A stretch of DNA of 25,731 nt from Reticulascus tulasneorum (Eukaryota > Ascomycota > Sordariomycetes > Glomerellales > Reticulascaceae): the NCBI GenBank assembly GCA_001557505.1, contig LSAX01000021.1, positions 1 through 25,731 on the forward strand. The letters are read 5' to 3'. Of the stretch, positions 9,332 through 20,068 are shown piece by piece (the stretch's first letter is position 1; each line of letters begins with the position of its first letter). The notes beneath the pieces are model-generated. The model saw only the letters and a list, made by a program, of their open reading frames with translations, did no database searches and was not told the origin of the DNA. A program made the position numbers and the translations under genes.

Positions 9332-11014
9332 TTAATAATTAAATAAAATTTGTACCAATATGGTACCCATACTTAATCATTCTTTATTTATAAATATAAA
9401 TAGTAATATTATTAAAGTAATAACAGAAATTGTAAAAGCCATAGGGCTAGATATTATTATGTTATTATGTTTAATTTTTACCTTATTAACATCTAGATAT
9501 GTTTTATTTTTTAATTCTATATGGACATTCGCATACATATTTAACTTTTCTAATAAAGGATTGATTTTGTACTCAGGTGAATAAAAAAAAATTTCTCTTA
9601 TTATAGTTAAATAATATACTCCACCTATAACACTAGTAAGAATAGCAACTAAAGATATAAATATATATCCTTTATCTAAAGCTGCACTTAATACCATTTG
9701 TTTTCCAAAAAATCCTACAAGAGGGGGTATACCCATAAAAGAAAAAATTGTTATGGCTAAACTTAAAGCTAATAAAGGATTTATATAAAAATATCCTTTT
9801 AATTGATTAACTAATTGTACAGGAGAATTATCTTTATCCATAAGCTCTTCATGTTCTTTATTATTACTTACATAATTGTAAAAAGAAAATCCTATTGCTA
9901 TTAATATAATAAAAGCATTTAAATTACTTATAGAGTATTGTGTAATATAAAATATAAAAGCTTGAGTAGATTCTATACTTGATATACCTAAAGCTAATAG
10001 CATATAACCAACATGGGAAATAGTACTATAAGCAAATAATCTTTTTATTCTAAATTGTGTTAAACCTACTATTGTACCTACAATTAATGATAATAAAGAA
10101 CTTATTATTAAACTAAAGGTTCAATTTAAATCTGAGAAGTTATTACTTGTATAATAAACTAATTCTAATAAAAATATTAAAATTGAAATTTTAGCAATTA
10201 TAGCTACAAATGTTGTTACAATAGTTGGTATAGCATCATAAACATCAGGAGATCAAAAATGAAATGGAGCTGCACTAATCTTAAATAAAAATCCTATACT
10301 AAATATTAATAAAGAAAAATTAATATAATAAGGTTTATATCAGTAAGTCATATCATTAAAATCACTTATACTATTAATTACATATAAACCATCTAAATTA
10401 GTAGTACCTGAATTAGTATATAATAAACTAGTACCTAGTAAAATAAAACATGAACTTAGGCCTCCTAACAAAAAATAAATTAAACCCCCAGTTGTAGATA
10501 ATTCAGAATTTCTATATATAGTACTTAGTATATATAAACCATAACTTTGTAATTCTATTGAAAGAAAAATAGAAACTAAATCATTACTTGATATTAAAAA
10601 AACTGCACCTAAAAGAATAAATAATAGAATTAAAGGATATTCGATAATTTTTAAATGTTCACCTGCCTTATTTATATTATTTATTTTAGAATTTAAAACA
10701 AATTGTTTAAATAAGAGATTTTTTAAAGAAGCAAATTTTGATACTCAGATTTTTCTAGGATAAAAACTTGTTAATTGTATAATTAATATACTTATTAAGA
10801 AAATAAATATATGAAAGATTTGTGTAATATTAGTTACATGAAGTAAACCCCCGTGTAACCCTATACCTTTACTTATAATAGATAAACTCATTGTATCTTG
10901 TAAAATACAATATACTAAAGCTAATAAAGCTACTCTATTAAAAAGTATAGCTATATCTCGTCTTAAAGTGACGGCATTAGAAAGTAATAAAAATAGAATT
11001 AAAATCATAATCAT
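9332..11014 (-). CDS. nad2: NADH dehydrogenase subunit 2
   Basis: Antiporter-like proton-pumping membrane subunit of complex I. The left copy is intact: 1683 nt, 560 aa with TGA=Trp, from [20 protein letters not shown] at 11014 to TAA at 9332-9334. The stop is immediately followed by the nad3 ATG. Recognised segments are [24 protein letters not shown] region, [28 protein letters not shown] (the antiporter-family core), and [21 protein letters not shown] Lys/Phe/Pro-containing region follows ([21 protein letters not shown]). Length is normal for Sordariomycetes. It lies 45 bases downstream of trnM and is tightly linked to nad3, as in related fungi. The mirror copy carries a one-base loss. Confidence 0.97.
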
Positions 11015-11059
11015 TTATATATATATATAACTTACTAAATATTAGAAAAATATTTGTTA

Positions 11060-11131
11060 ACCAGGAGGGAAAATCGAATTCCCATTTCTAACTCATGAAA
11101 TTAGAGTTTTAACCTATTAAACTATCCGGGT
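11060..11131 (-). tRNA. trnM: tRNA-Met (CAU), third of three
   Basis: Acceptor ACCCGGA/TCCTGGT (one C-T mismatch), anticodon stem CTAAT/GTTAG around TTCATGA, T stem GGGAA/TTCCC around TTCGATT. Last tRNA before nad2, as expected. Confidence 0.93.
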
Positions 11132-11135
11132 GAAG

Positions 11136-11209
11136 GGTGGACACCCTGGATCGAACAGGGAACATACTGTACCACAAACAGTCGATCTACCAATTGAACT
11201 ATATCTACC
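11136..11209 (-). tRNA. trnH: tRNA-His (GUG)
   Basis: Anticodon GTG in loop TTTGTGG, T stem CCCTG/CAGGG around TTCGATC. The 8-base acceptor includes the extra G at -1 opposite C73 typical of tRNA-His; one A-C mismatch at position 4. Four bases separate it from trnM. Confidence 0.93.
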
Positions 11210-11256
11210 ATTATTCCTTAAAAATATAAATTAAAAAAAAAAGATTTTTTTTAATT

Positions 11257-11328
11257 TATGTTGAAGTGATTCGAACACTTAATAGTAAATATCAAAAATT
11301 TATGACTTACCCATTAGTCTACAACATA
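11257..11328 (-). tRNA. trnQ: tRNA-Gln (UUG)
   Basis: Acceptor TATGTTG/CAACATA perfect, D stem GACT/AGTC, anticodon stem TAAAT/ATTTA around TTTTGAT (anticodon TTG), T stem AAGTG/CACTT around TTCGAAT. Confidence 0.95.
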
Positions 11329-11402
11329 CAGTAGATTATATATGCTAGCTATAAGTAATCATTTTAATTTTTATTTAAGATAAATATAAATTTTAATAAT
11401 TT

Positions 11403-11483
11403 ATAGGTGACAAGCATCGAACTTGCATAGTTTAAACTATTCCATCCTAAGTGGAACCTGTATACCAATTCCAGCACACCCAT
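11403..11483 (-). tRNA. trnL: tRNA-Leu (UAG)
   Basis: Acceptor ATGGGTG/CACCTAT, anticodon TAG in loop ACTTAGG, long variable arm (ATAGTTTAAACTAT), T stem GCAAG/CTTGT around TTCGATG. Class II tRNA of 81 nt. Confidence 0.95.
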
Positions 11484-11550
11484 TTTAATATATTATATAA
11501 CGAGATTTTATCACAAAAAAAATCTATAAGTTAAATAATATATTTTCTTT

Positions 11551-11620
11551 GGAGATATCAGGTATCGAACCTGAATTAATTACTTGCAAAGCAACAGTTT
11601 TACCATTAAACCATATCCCC
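11551..11620 (-). tRNA. trnA: tRNA-Ala (UGC)
   Basis: Acceptor GGGGATA/TATCTCC, anticodon stem GTTGC/GTAAT around TTTGCAA (TGC), T arm CAGG-TTCGATA-CCTG. Here it lies between trnF and the second trnL; the usual Hypocreales order is trnA before trnF. Confidence 0.95.
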
Positions 11621-11677
11621 TTGTTATGCAAAACTTTGATTTAACTAAGAGTAAATATAATTAATATTTAAAAAATT

Positions 11678-11749
11678 GCTCGTGATAAGACTTGAACTTA
11701 TAACCAAAATAGCTTCAATATTTTGCTCTACCAATTGAGCTTCACGAAC
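11678..11749 (-). tRNA. trnF: tRNA-Phe (GAA)
   Basis: Acceptor GTTCGTG/CACGAGC, D stem GCTC/GAGC around AATTGGTA, anticodon stem AAATA/TATTT around TTGAAGC (GAA), T stem ATAAG/CTTAT around TTCAAGT. Confidence 0.95.
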
Positions 11750-11872
11750 TTATAAACTAGATAAAAAGATTTAATGTAAAAAATAATAATTTTTTTAATT
11801 AGTAATAAATTTTTTTTTATAATTCTAGCATAAAAATAGAATTAAACTAATTTTTTTAATTAATAAATTAAT

Positions 11873-11954
11873 ATCCAAAAAACGACTCGAACGTTTACGA
11901 AATTTCATCAGTATTGTTTAAGAATACACTGTCTACCTATTCCAGCATTCGGAT
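11873..11954 (-). tRNA. trnL: tRNA-Leu (UAA)
   Basis: Acceptor ATCCGAA/TTTGGAT, anticodon TAA in loop TCTTAAA, long variable arm (class II), T loop TTCGAGT. 82 nt. The 186 bases between it and the next trnM (11955-12140) hold nothing I can identify. Confidence 0.94.
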
Positions 11955-12140
11955 TTATTTTTAATTAAAAACATTAAAGGATAAACTAGATTTATAAGAT
12001 TAAAGTACTTTATTATAAATATAATTATAAGATATTACAAATTAGGTGCTAACTGGTATTAATAAAAATATATTGGTAATAATGTATAGTCTCAAGGTAA
12101 ATATAATTAAAAAATACTCAAATCTGTTCTTTTAAACCAT

Positions 12141-12212
12141 AAGGCTAAAGTGACTTGAACACTTATAATTACTATCATGAGTAGTATACTTTACCTATTA
12201 AGTTATAGCCTC
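12141..12212 (-). tRNA. trnM: tRNA-Met (CAU), second
   Basis: Acceptor GAGGCTA/TAGCCTT, D stem ACTT/AAGT, anticodon stem TACTA/TAGTA around CTCATGA, T stem AAGTG/CACTT. Sequence alone does not say which CAU tRNA is initiator or elongator, or reads AUA. Confidence 0.94.
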
Positions 12213-12220
12213 TTAAATAA

Positions 12221-12290
12221 TGCGGATAAAGGAATTGCACCAATATTTTTTGGTCATGAGCCAAATATGTTACTATTACATTAACCCGCA
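12221..12290 (-). tRNA. trnM: tRNA-Met (CAU), first
   Basis: Acceptor TGCGGGT/ATCCGCA, anticodon CAT in loop CTCATGA, T arm with loop TGCAATT. Four bases from trnE. Confidence 0.94.
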
Positions 12291-12294
12291 TATT

Positions 12295-12366
12295 AGACTA
12301 GGCGGGGTTCGAACCCGCGTATATAACATTGAAAGAGTTATGTCTTTACCACTTGACTACTAATCC
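12295..12366 (-). tRNA. trnE: tRNA-Glu (UUC)
   Basis: Acceptor GGATTAG/CTAGTCT, anticodon TTC in loop CTTTCAA, T stem GCGGG/CCCGC around TTCGAAC. Confidence 0.95.
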
Positions 12367-12373
12367 TTAAAAA

Positions 12374-12443
12374 GCCTAGTGAAAGGATCGCACTTTCGTA
12401 TATTGATTACAAAACAATCACATTACTACTATGTTAACCAGAC
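12374..12443 (-). tRNA. trnT: tRNA-Thr (UGU)
   Basis: Acceptor GTCTGGT/ACTAGGC, D stem ACAT/ATGT, anticodon TGT, T stem GAAAG/CTTTC around TGCGATC. First tRNA downstream of rnl, as expected. Confidence 0.94.
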
Positions 12444-13073
12444 GTAAGATATATTAATAAATAGTTATTAAAATTAAATAAAATAATTAAATAAAATATA
12501 TAATTAAATTATTTAACTGTAAATTAGTACTTTGTATCTATATATCTCTAGATTTTTACAAACAAAGCCTATAATTGTAATATTATGATATCATTATATT
12601 ACAAACGTAATAATATATTACGTATGTTAGAAATATCTTAAGGTAAGTTTCGTACCTATATGCTTTCAGTACTTCTCTTTAACTAACTTAGCTTTCCTGC
12701 CGTGCTTATATCATATATTTACTTAAGTGAAGATAACATCCCTTACAAAAAATTTTTTCATAATAAATTAATATTGGGCATATAAACAACAGGTAAACCA
12801 TAGGTTAATAATAATCTTAACATTTTTAGGTGTTAAGCTTCCCGTTCCTTTCGTACAAGGGTTAATCCTTATTCTATTCAAATTCCCTCTAGAAGATAGA
12901 AACCATACTGTCTCACGACGTATTTAACCCAGCTCATGTAACTTTTTAATCGACGAACAGTCGTACCCTACATAGTTTCTGCATCCATGAGGATAAGTTA
13001 AGCCGACATCGAGGTGCCAAACCGCGCACTCATTTTGTACACTCTTGCGCAAATTAGCCTGTTCTACATGTTA

Positions 13074-14938
13074 TCATAATAAAATTTTATTTCCATTTTT
13101 CACAAAATGGTTCAGACTATGTCTTCATTTTTATTTTTATGTATACTTAAACTGTAATTTATATATAATTATTTACCACTTACTCACCCTTTAACTGCAA
13201 AAGATCCAACACGACGTTTTGATTGTGATAATGAATAAGAAAGATTAGGTTTAAAAAACCCTCTATAAGTTACTGTAGATAAACTTTTAAAAGAAGAATC
13301 TATATCTTTTAATCCACCTTTTCAATTTAATTTAAAAACAGCTCTATCCGCTCTATAACGTCTAGTTAATCTACCTTTAACTTCTAATCTTATACCCGCC
13401 ATATTTTTATATTTAATAGAATTAAATATAATTTTAGATAAGTTTTTATGAAGAACTTCTTCCGGTGTAATATATTTTTTTGTTATTTTTGTAATAGTAG
13501 AAAAATCAGAAGGACATAACTCTTTTAATGCCATTATAGCTTCTGGAGATCTGTACTTAAATTGTTCAGGTATTACATCAATAATTTCTTTAGATATTAT
13601 TTCAACAGTTTTTTTTATTTCTTTAGGATTATATAACTCTTCTTTTAATAATTGATCTAAGTTAGTTAGACCTTTTTTTTTTAAATTGATACTATCCATA
13701 ATAGTGATTAAGCTCAAATTTGGATATTTATTTTCTAATAAAGAAAAATCTTTTTTTTTATTAGTTTTACCTCTTTCCATAATCAAATTTACTTTAGGTA
13801 AACGTGCTCTATTCAAAAGACCATTTATTCCTTGAAGTACTTTTGTTTTTTGTCTTTTCAATTTTAAAGATAATGTTTGAGTAAATATATCAGGGTTAAA
13901 TGTAACAGATTTTAAATTTATTATATTAAATTCAAGTTCCTGATTAAAAGTTTTTAATAAAATTTTATTTAATTTATTTAAATAAGTTTCTTCAAATTTA
14001 AATTTATTTAAAAAGTAATTTAATTGATATACTCTTAAAACTTTCAGCTCTTCAGAATATAAATACTTTATTGTTCTACTTAAATATAATCTTAAATATA
14101 AATTTGACCATTTTAAGGACTTGCTTAAAAAGTTATATTTATATAAAAAAAGTTTTTTCTTATCTTCTAAACTTTTATAAAATTAAAATTCTTTTCTTTT
14201 AAAGATAAATCAAAATTATTAGAGTTTAATTTAACAATTTTTTCTATTCTTGTATATAATGAAGAATATCAAGAATTTAATACTTCACTTCTTAAATATA
14301 CAGAATAGTGATTATATTTTTTTTGTAAAAGTTTTTTTCCTATATTCATAGTATATAAAGTAATTTTAATTTTAGAATTAGTATGTTTTGTTTCTATTTT
14401 ACTTACATAAATTCTTCTTAATAAAAACGTCTTTTTTTATATGCTCCGTTTTTAGAATCAATAAATCTATCATTTTTAAAATATAAATTAAAATAATTTT
14501 GAATTATTTTATTTGTATTAATAGTATCCATGTGTACATTTTTAACTCTATTTTTATAAAATGAATAGATAGTATTTTTTCATTCTTTAGATACTGGAGG
14601 TAAATATCTAATTTTTCCTACATCACTTGTTCTAGTATTAAAAGGCATTAACTTATACTTATTATTAAGGTTAGAATCAAAAATATGAAGATTTGTATTT
14701 TTCTTTTGCATAGTTATCTAAGATTTGATTTAATTTTATTTTTTTTCGTAAGTATACATAATAAAAATGTTGGGTGTTAAAAAGGATTATTGTTAGCATA
14801 ACTCACCTTATAGTCGTTGAACGATTTTATCTCATATTTTTATGCTAAGATAAATTTCGCTTCAAATTTACTTATATAAGTAATTCTTGAAATTAACCCA
14901 ATATGTTATCAATAATTAAAAATTATTGAAGGACAAAC
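13074..14938 (-). other. group I intron in rnl (site equivalent to E. coli 2449)
   Basis: The upstream exon ends GCTAGGGAT and the downstream exon resumes AACAGGCTAATTTGCGC, which fixes the insertion at the classical mL2449 site. The intron ends in G. Core elements are visible: the R-type segment TTCAACGACTATAAGG (about 14805-14822) and the S-type segment AAGACATAGTCT (about 13113-13126). rps3 lies between them, as in group IA introns of Pezizomycotina. It is eleven bases shorter than the right copy through read errors. Confidence 0.93.
13169..14711 (-). CDS. rps3: ribosomal protein S3 (intron-encoded), left copy with two frame breaks
   Basis: Mitochondrial small-subunit protein uS3 in the rnl intron. 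It starts MQKKNTNLHIFDSNLNNKYK at 14711 and ends …VGSFAVKGWVSGK-TAA at 13169. The last ~220 codons are open here. Two one-base losses, near 14181 (AAAA for AAAAA) and near 14419 (a lost A in the TTAAATAAAAACG context), break the N-terminal half. Combining both arms gives 1545 nt, 514 aa, Lys/Asn-rich with a basic C-terminus (GRLTRRYRADRAVF, SKRRVGSF) typical of fungal Rps3/VAR1-like proteins. Confidence 0.92.
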
Positions 14939-15720
14939 ATCCCTAGCGTAGCTTTTCCAATAATCCAAGATCTTTCCTTTTTGCATCTTGTGATCCTATG
15001 CCCTGCTTACGCAACTGTAAGATTTGTTGTTAATCAAACAGTAAGGCAAGATTTAGCCGTTGAGCTTTTTAAGTATTATACATAATTATTACGATGTAAT
15101 AAATATAAAATATTAGAAAAAAATTCATAATATTTTCTCTCTACTTCTAATTTCTTTTTAGATAAAATCTTACCTAACTTCGATACATAACCCACGCGAT
15201 AATAAAAAAATTACGGTGGGTATGCACAATTGTATAAGATAAATAAAGTAAAACTACATAAAATCACAAACATCTATATAATTCAATCCTTACAACATGT
15301 AATTAAACATAATTATAATTCAATCCTCATAACATCTAATTTTTAGACACACCCATTTACTCTTTATGGGTCTGTGCCCCACATAAACTGTCTCCTAACA
15401 ATAGTTCCTTCCCTAAGGCTACTTATATTAAATAAGTTAAACTAGGTTAACTCTTACTTCAAAAGAAATAAGGATAAATTCTGAAATATGGTAAAATAAT
15501 AAAGGATTTTCATTTTTTATTTATCAATATACCTTATAATCTAAAATCTTTTTAGCCATACTTTATAATTAGTAACAGTAAAGCTGCATAGGGTCTTCTC
15601 GTCTAACTAGAGGTAAACTGTATCTGCACAGCTATTCCAATTTCACTGAGTCAATCATAGAGACAGCTTTGTATCGTTACATCATTCATGCAAGACCGCA
15701 TTTTTCGCTTTAGGACGTTA

Positions 15721-15815
15721 AATTAAGGTATTTTCCATGTCTGCCCGATCCCGGCTGGTTAACCAAATTGGGTAAAAAATTTGGTTTTGACGGAACCCCC
15801 GGTTAATGGCGGCCT
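15721..15815 (+). other. single-copy turn between the arms (rnl domain IV/V)
   Basis: Plus-strand rRNA: TCTGCCCGATCCCGGCTGGTTAA corresponds to the bacterial GCCTGCCCGGTGCCGGAAGG region. It leads through a natural rRNA hairpin (AACCAAATT / AATTTGGTT, 15761-15769 and 15778-15786) into CCCCCGGTTAATGGCGGCC. No reverse-complement partner exists. The change of strand occurs at about 15720 inside the rRNA gene, not at a gene boundary. Confidence 0.85.
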
Positions 15816-16611
15816 TAACGTCCTAAGGTAGCGAAATGCCTTGGCCGTTAAATGCGGTCTTGCATGAATGATTAACGATACAACAGCTGTCTCTATGATT
15901 GACTCAGTGAAATTGAATAGCTGTGCAGATACAGTTTACCTCTAGTTAGACGAGAAGACCCTATGCAGCTTTACTGTTACTAATTATAAAGTATGGCTAA
16001 AAGATTTTAGATTATAAGGTATATTGATAAAATAAAAATGAAAATCCTTTATTATTTTACCATATTTCAGAATTTATCCTTATTTCTTTTGAAGTAAGAG
16101 TTAACCTAGTTTAACTTATTTAATATAAGTAGCCTTAGGGAAGGAACTATTGTTAGGAGACAGTTTATGTGGGCACAGACCCCATAAAGAGTAAATGGGT
16201 GTGTCTAAAAATTAGATGTTATGAGGATTGAATTATAATTATGTTTAATTACATGTTGTAAGGATTGAATTATATAGATGTTTGTGATTTTATGTAGTTT
16301 TACTTTATTTTATCTTATACAATTGTGCATACCCACCGTAATTTTTTTATTATCGCGTGGGTTATGTATCGAAGTTAGGTAAGATTTTATCTAAAAAGAA
16401 ATTAGAAGTAGAGAGAAAATATTATGAATTTTTTTCTAATATTTTTATATTTATTACATCGTAATAATTATGTATAATACTTAAAAGCTCAACGGCTAAT
16501 CTTGCCTTACTGTTTGATTAACAACAAATCTTACAGTTGCGTAAGCAGGGCATAGGATCACAAGATGCAAAAGGAAAGATCTTGGATTATTGGAAAAGCT
16601 ACGCTAGGGAT

Positions 16612-18487
16612 GTTTGTCCTTCAATAATTTTTAATTATTGATAACATATTGGGTTAATTTCAAGAATTACTTATATAAGTAAATTTGAAGCGAAATTTAT
16701 CTTAGCATAAAAATATGAGATAAAATCGTTCAACGACTATAAGGTGAGTTATGCTAACAATAATCCTTTTTAACACCCAACATTTTTATTATGTATACTT
16801 ACGAAAAAAAATAAAATTAAATCAAATCTTAGATAACTATGCAAAAGAAAAATACAAATCTTCATATTTTTGATTCTAACCTTAATAATAAGTATAAGTT
16901 AATGCCTTTTAATACTAGAACAAGTGATGTAGGAAAAATTAGATATTTACCTCCAGTATCTAAAGAATGAAAAAATACTATCTATTCATTTTATAAAAAT
17001 AGAGTTAAAAATGTACACATGGATACTATTAATACAAATAAAATAATTCAAAATTATTTTAATTTATATTTTAAAAATGATAGATTTATTGATTCTAAAA
17101 ACGGAGCATATAAAAAAAGACGTTTTTATTTAAGAAGAATTTATGTAAGTAAAATAGAAACAAAACATACTAATTCTAAAATTAAAATTACTTTATATAC
17201 TATGAATATAGGAAAAAAACTTTTACAAAAAAAATATAATCACTATTCTGTATATTTAAGAAGTGAAGTATTAAATTCTTGATATTCTTCATTATATACA
17301 AGAATAGAAAAAATTGTTAAATTAAACTCTAATAATTTTGATTTATCTTTAAAAGAAAAGAATTTTAATTTTTATAAAAGTTTAGAAGATAAGAAAAAAC
17401 TTTTTTTATATAAATATAACTTTTTAAGCAAGTCCTTAAAATGGTCAAATTTATATTTAAGATTATATTTAAGTAGAACAATAAAGTATTTATATTCTGA
17501 AGAGCTGAAAGTTTTAAGAGTATATCAATTAAATTACTTTTTAAATAAATTTAAATTTGAAGAAACTTATTTAAATAAATTAAATAAAATTTTATTAAAA
17601 ACTTTTAATCAGGAACTTGAATTTAATATAATAAATTTAAAATCTGTTACATTTAACCCTGATATATTTACTCAAACATTATCTTTAAAATTGAAAAGAC
17701 AAAAAACAAAAGTACTTCAAGGAATAAATGGTCTTTTGAATAGAGCACGTTTACCTAAAGTAAATTTGATTATGGAAAGAGGTAAAACTAATAAAAAAAA
17801 GATTTTTCTTTATTAGAAAATAAATATCCAAATTTGAGCTTAATCACTATTATGGATAGTATCAATTTAAAAAAAAAAGGTCTAACTAACTTAGATCAAT
17901 TATTAAAAGAAGAGTTATATAATCCTAAAGAAATAAAAAAAACTGTTGAAATAATATCTAAAGAAATTATTGATGTAATACCTGAACAATTTAAGTACAG
18001 ATCTCCAGAAGCTATAATGGCATTAAAAGAGTTATGTCCTTCTGATTTTTCTACTATTACAAAAATAACAAAAAAATATATTACACCGGAAGAAGTTCTT
18101 CATAAAAACTTATCTAAAATTATATTTAATTCTATTAAATATAAAAATATGGCGGGTATAAGATTAGAAGTTAAAGGTAGATTAACTAGACGTTATAGAG
18201 CGGATAGAGCTGTTTTTAAATTAAATTGAAAAGGTGGATTAAAAGATATAGATTCTTCTTTTAAAAGTTTATCTACAGTAACTTATAGAGGGTTTTTTAA
18301 ACCTAATCTTTCTTATTCATTATCACAATCAAAACGTCGTGTTGGATCTTTTGCAGTTAAAGGGTGAGTAAGTGGTAAATAATTATATATAAATTACAGT
18401 TTAAGTATACATAAAAATAAAAATGAAGACATAGTCTGAACCATTTTGTGAAAAATGGAAATAAAATTTTATTATGATAACATGTAG
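16612..18487 (+). other. group I intron in rnl, right copy
   Basis: Exon ends GCTAGGGAT at 16611 and resumes AACAGGC at 18488. R-type element CAACGACTATAAGG from 16731, S-type element GAAGACATAGTCTG from 18425. rps3 occupies the region between. No LAGLIDADG or GIY-YIG endonuclease is present. Confidence 0.94.
16839..18382 (+). CDS. rps3: ribosomal protein S3, right copy with one frame break
   Basis: Starts MQKKNTNLHIFDSNLNNKYK at 16839; TGA codons read as Trp (…VSKEW…, …NSWYSS…). The frame is open for about 320 codons, further than in the left copy. It breaks at an A run near 17803-17810, read as 8 here and 9 in the left copy, and then continues to TAA at 18380. The break differs from both breaks in the left copy, so the two copies together give an intact 514-codon gene. 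Confidence 0.93.
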
Positions 18488-19107
18488 AACAGGCTAATTT
18501 GCGCAAGAGTGTACAAAATGAGTGCGCGGTTTGGCACCTCGATGTCGGCTTAACTTATCCTCATGGATGCAGAAACTATGTAGGGTACGACTGTTCGTCG
18601 ATTAAAAAGTTACATGAGCTGGGTTAAATACGTCGTGAGACAGTATGGTTTCTATCTTCTAGAGGGAATTTGAATAGAATAAGGATTAACCCTTGTACGA
18701 AAGGAACGGGAAGCTTAACACCTAAAAATGTTAAGATTATTATTAACCTATGGTTTACCTGTTGTTTATATGCCCAATATTAATTTATTATGAAAAAATT
18801 TTTTGTAAGGGATGTTATCTTCACTTAAGTAAATATATGATATAAGCACGGCAGGAAAGCTAAGTTAGTTAAAGAGAAGTACTGAAAGCATATAGGTACG
18901 AAACTTACCTTAAGATATTTCTAACATACGTAATATATTATTACGTTTGTAATATAATGATATCATAATATTACAATTATAGGCTTTGTTTGTAAAAATC
19001 TAGAGATATATAGATACAAAGTACTAATTTACAGTTAAATAATTTAATTATATATTTTATTTAATTATTTTATTTAATTTTAATAACTATTTATTAATAT
19101 ATCTTAC

Positions 19108-19177
19108 GTCTGGTTAACATAGTAGTAATGTGATTGTTTTGTAATCAATATACGAAAGTGCGATCCTTTCACTAGGC
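19108..19177 (+). tRNA. trnT: tRNA-Thr (UGU), right copy
   Basis: Mirror of 12374-12443; same fold and anticodon TGT. Confidence 0.94.
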
Positions 19178-19184
19178 TTTTTAA

Positions 19185-19256
19185 GGATTAGTAGTCAAGT
19201 GGTAAAGACATAACTCTTTCAATGTTATATACGCGGGTTCGAACCCCGCCTAGTCT
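19185..19256 (+). tRNA. trnE: tRNA-Glu (UUC), right copy
   Basis: Mirror of 12295-12366; anticodon TTC. Confidence 0.95.
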
Positions 19257-19260
19257 AATA

Positions 19261-19330
19261 TGCGGGTTAATGTAATAGTAACATATTTGGCTCATGACCA
19301 AAAAATATTGGTGCAATTCCTTTATCCGCA
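19261..19330 (+). tRNA. trnM: tRNA-Met (CAU) first, right copy
   Basis: Mirror of 12221-12290; acceptor TGCGGGT/ATCCGCA. Confidence 0.94.
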
Positions 19331-19338
19331 TTATTTAA

Positions 19339-19410
19339 GAGGCTATAACTTAATAGGTAAAGTATACTACTCATGATAGTAATTATAAGTGTTCAAGTCA
19401 CTTTAGCCTT
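19339..19410 (+). tRNA. trnM: tRNA-Met (CAU) second, right copy
   Basis: Mirror of 12141-12212; anticodon stem TACTA/TAGTA. The following 187 bases (19411-19597) contain no recognised feature. Confidence 0.94.
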
Positions 19411-19597
19411 ATGGTTTAAAAGAACAGATTTGAGTATTTTTTAATTATATTTACCTTGAGACTATACATTATTACCAATATATTTTTATTAATACCAGTT
19501 AGCACCTAATTTGTAATATCTTATAATTATATTTATAATAAAGTACTTTAATCTTATAAATCTAGTTTATCCTTTAATGTTTTTTAATTAAAAATAA

Positions 19598-19679
19598 ATC
19601 CGAATGCTGGAATAGGTAGACAGTGTATTCTTAAACAATACTGATGAAATTTCGTAAACGTTCGAGTCGTTTTTTGGAT
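19598..19679 (+). tRNA. trnL: tRNA-Leu (UAA), right copy
   Basis: Mirror of 11873-11954; class II with anticodon TAA. Confidence 0.94.
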
Positions 19680-19802
19680 ATTAATTTATTAATTAAAAAA
19701 ATTAGTTTAATTCTATTTTTATGCTAGAATTATAAAAAAAAATTTATTACTAATTAAAAAAATTATTATTTTTTACATTAAATCTTTTTATCTAGTTTAT
19801 AA

Positions 19803-19874
19803 GTTCGTGAAGCTCAATTGGTAGAGCAAAATATTGAAGCTATTTTGGTTATAAGTTCAAGTCTTATCACGAGC
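19803..19874 (+). tRNA. trnF: tRNA-Phe (GAA), right copy
   Basis: Mirror of 11678-11749; confirms that trnF precedes trnA in transcription order. Confidence 0.95.
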
Positions 19875-19931
19875 AATTTTTTAAATATTAATTATATTTA
19901 CTCTTAGTTAAATCAAAGTTTTGCATAACAA

Positions 19932-20001
19932 GGGGATATGGTTTAATGGTAAAACTGTTGCTTTGCAAGTAATTAATTCAGGTTCGATACCTGATATCTC
20001 C
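19932..20001 (+). tRNA. trnA: tRNA-Ala (UGC), right copy
   Basis: Mirror of 11551-11620; anticodon TGC. Confidence 0.95.
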
Positions 20002-20068
20002 AAAGAAAATATATTATTTAACTTATAGATTTTTTTTGTGATAAAATCTCGTTATATAATATATTAAA

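Larger units (their letters stand above)
12629..15720 (-). rRNA. rnl: large-subunit rRNA, 3' part, left copy
   Basis: Minus strand. The sequence holds the conserved peptidyl-transferase half of 23S-like rRNA: GACGAGAAGACCCTATGCAG (domain V entry), GCGCGGTTTGGCACCTCGAT, GAGCTGGGTT…CGTCGTGAGACAG, and the sarcin-ricin loop AGTACGAAAGGA-type segment (here TTGTACGAAAGGAACGG). The 3' end at about 12629 is estimated. The 5' half of the gene is absent because the contig turns round in domain IV. Close to the turn this copy is damaged. The universally conserved AAGGTAGCGAAAT reads AAAGCGAAAA and about 17 bases are missing relative to the right copy (left 15701-15712 against right 15823-15852). A group I intron with rps3 interrupts it. 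Confidence 0.93.
15721..18922 (+). rRNA. rnl: large-subunit rRNA, 3' part, right copy
   Basis: Same gene as the left copy in plus orientation, beginning abruptly in domain IV at the fold. Conserved blocks in order: GGCGGCCTTAACGTCCTAAG with GTAGCGAAAT (from about 15809), GACTCAGTGAAATTGAAT, GACGAGAAGACCCTATGCAG, CTAGGGAT before the intron, and AACAGGCTAATTTGCGC after it. Then GGCACCTCGATGTCGGC, GAGCTGGGTTAAATACGTCG with TGAGACAG, and GTACGAAAGGAACGGGAAGC. The 3' end is estimated near 18922. From there to trnT (19107) there are about 185 AT-rich bases with nothing identifiable. Confidence 0.94.

Noticed and set aside
9360..9584. 74-codon plus-strand ORF inside nad2 (mirror 21966-22190)
   Set aside because: Shadow frame antisense to the C-terminal part of nad2.
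15761..15786. Small palindrome at the centre as a telomere or hairpin end
   Set aside because: It corresponds to a normal large-rRNA helix between the GGTTAA and GACGGAA segments, and it lies within plus-strand rRNA sequence rather than at the exact strand switch.
16612..18487. Possible homing endonuclease in the rnl intron
   Set aside because: The whole intron ORF is rps3; no LAGLIDADG or GIY-YIG motif is visible.
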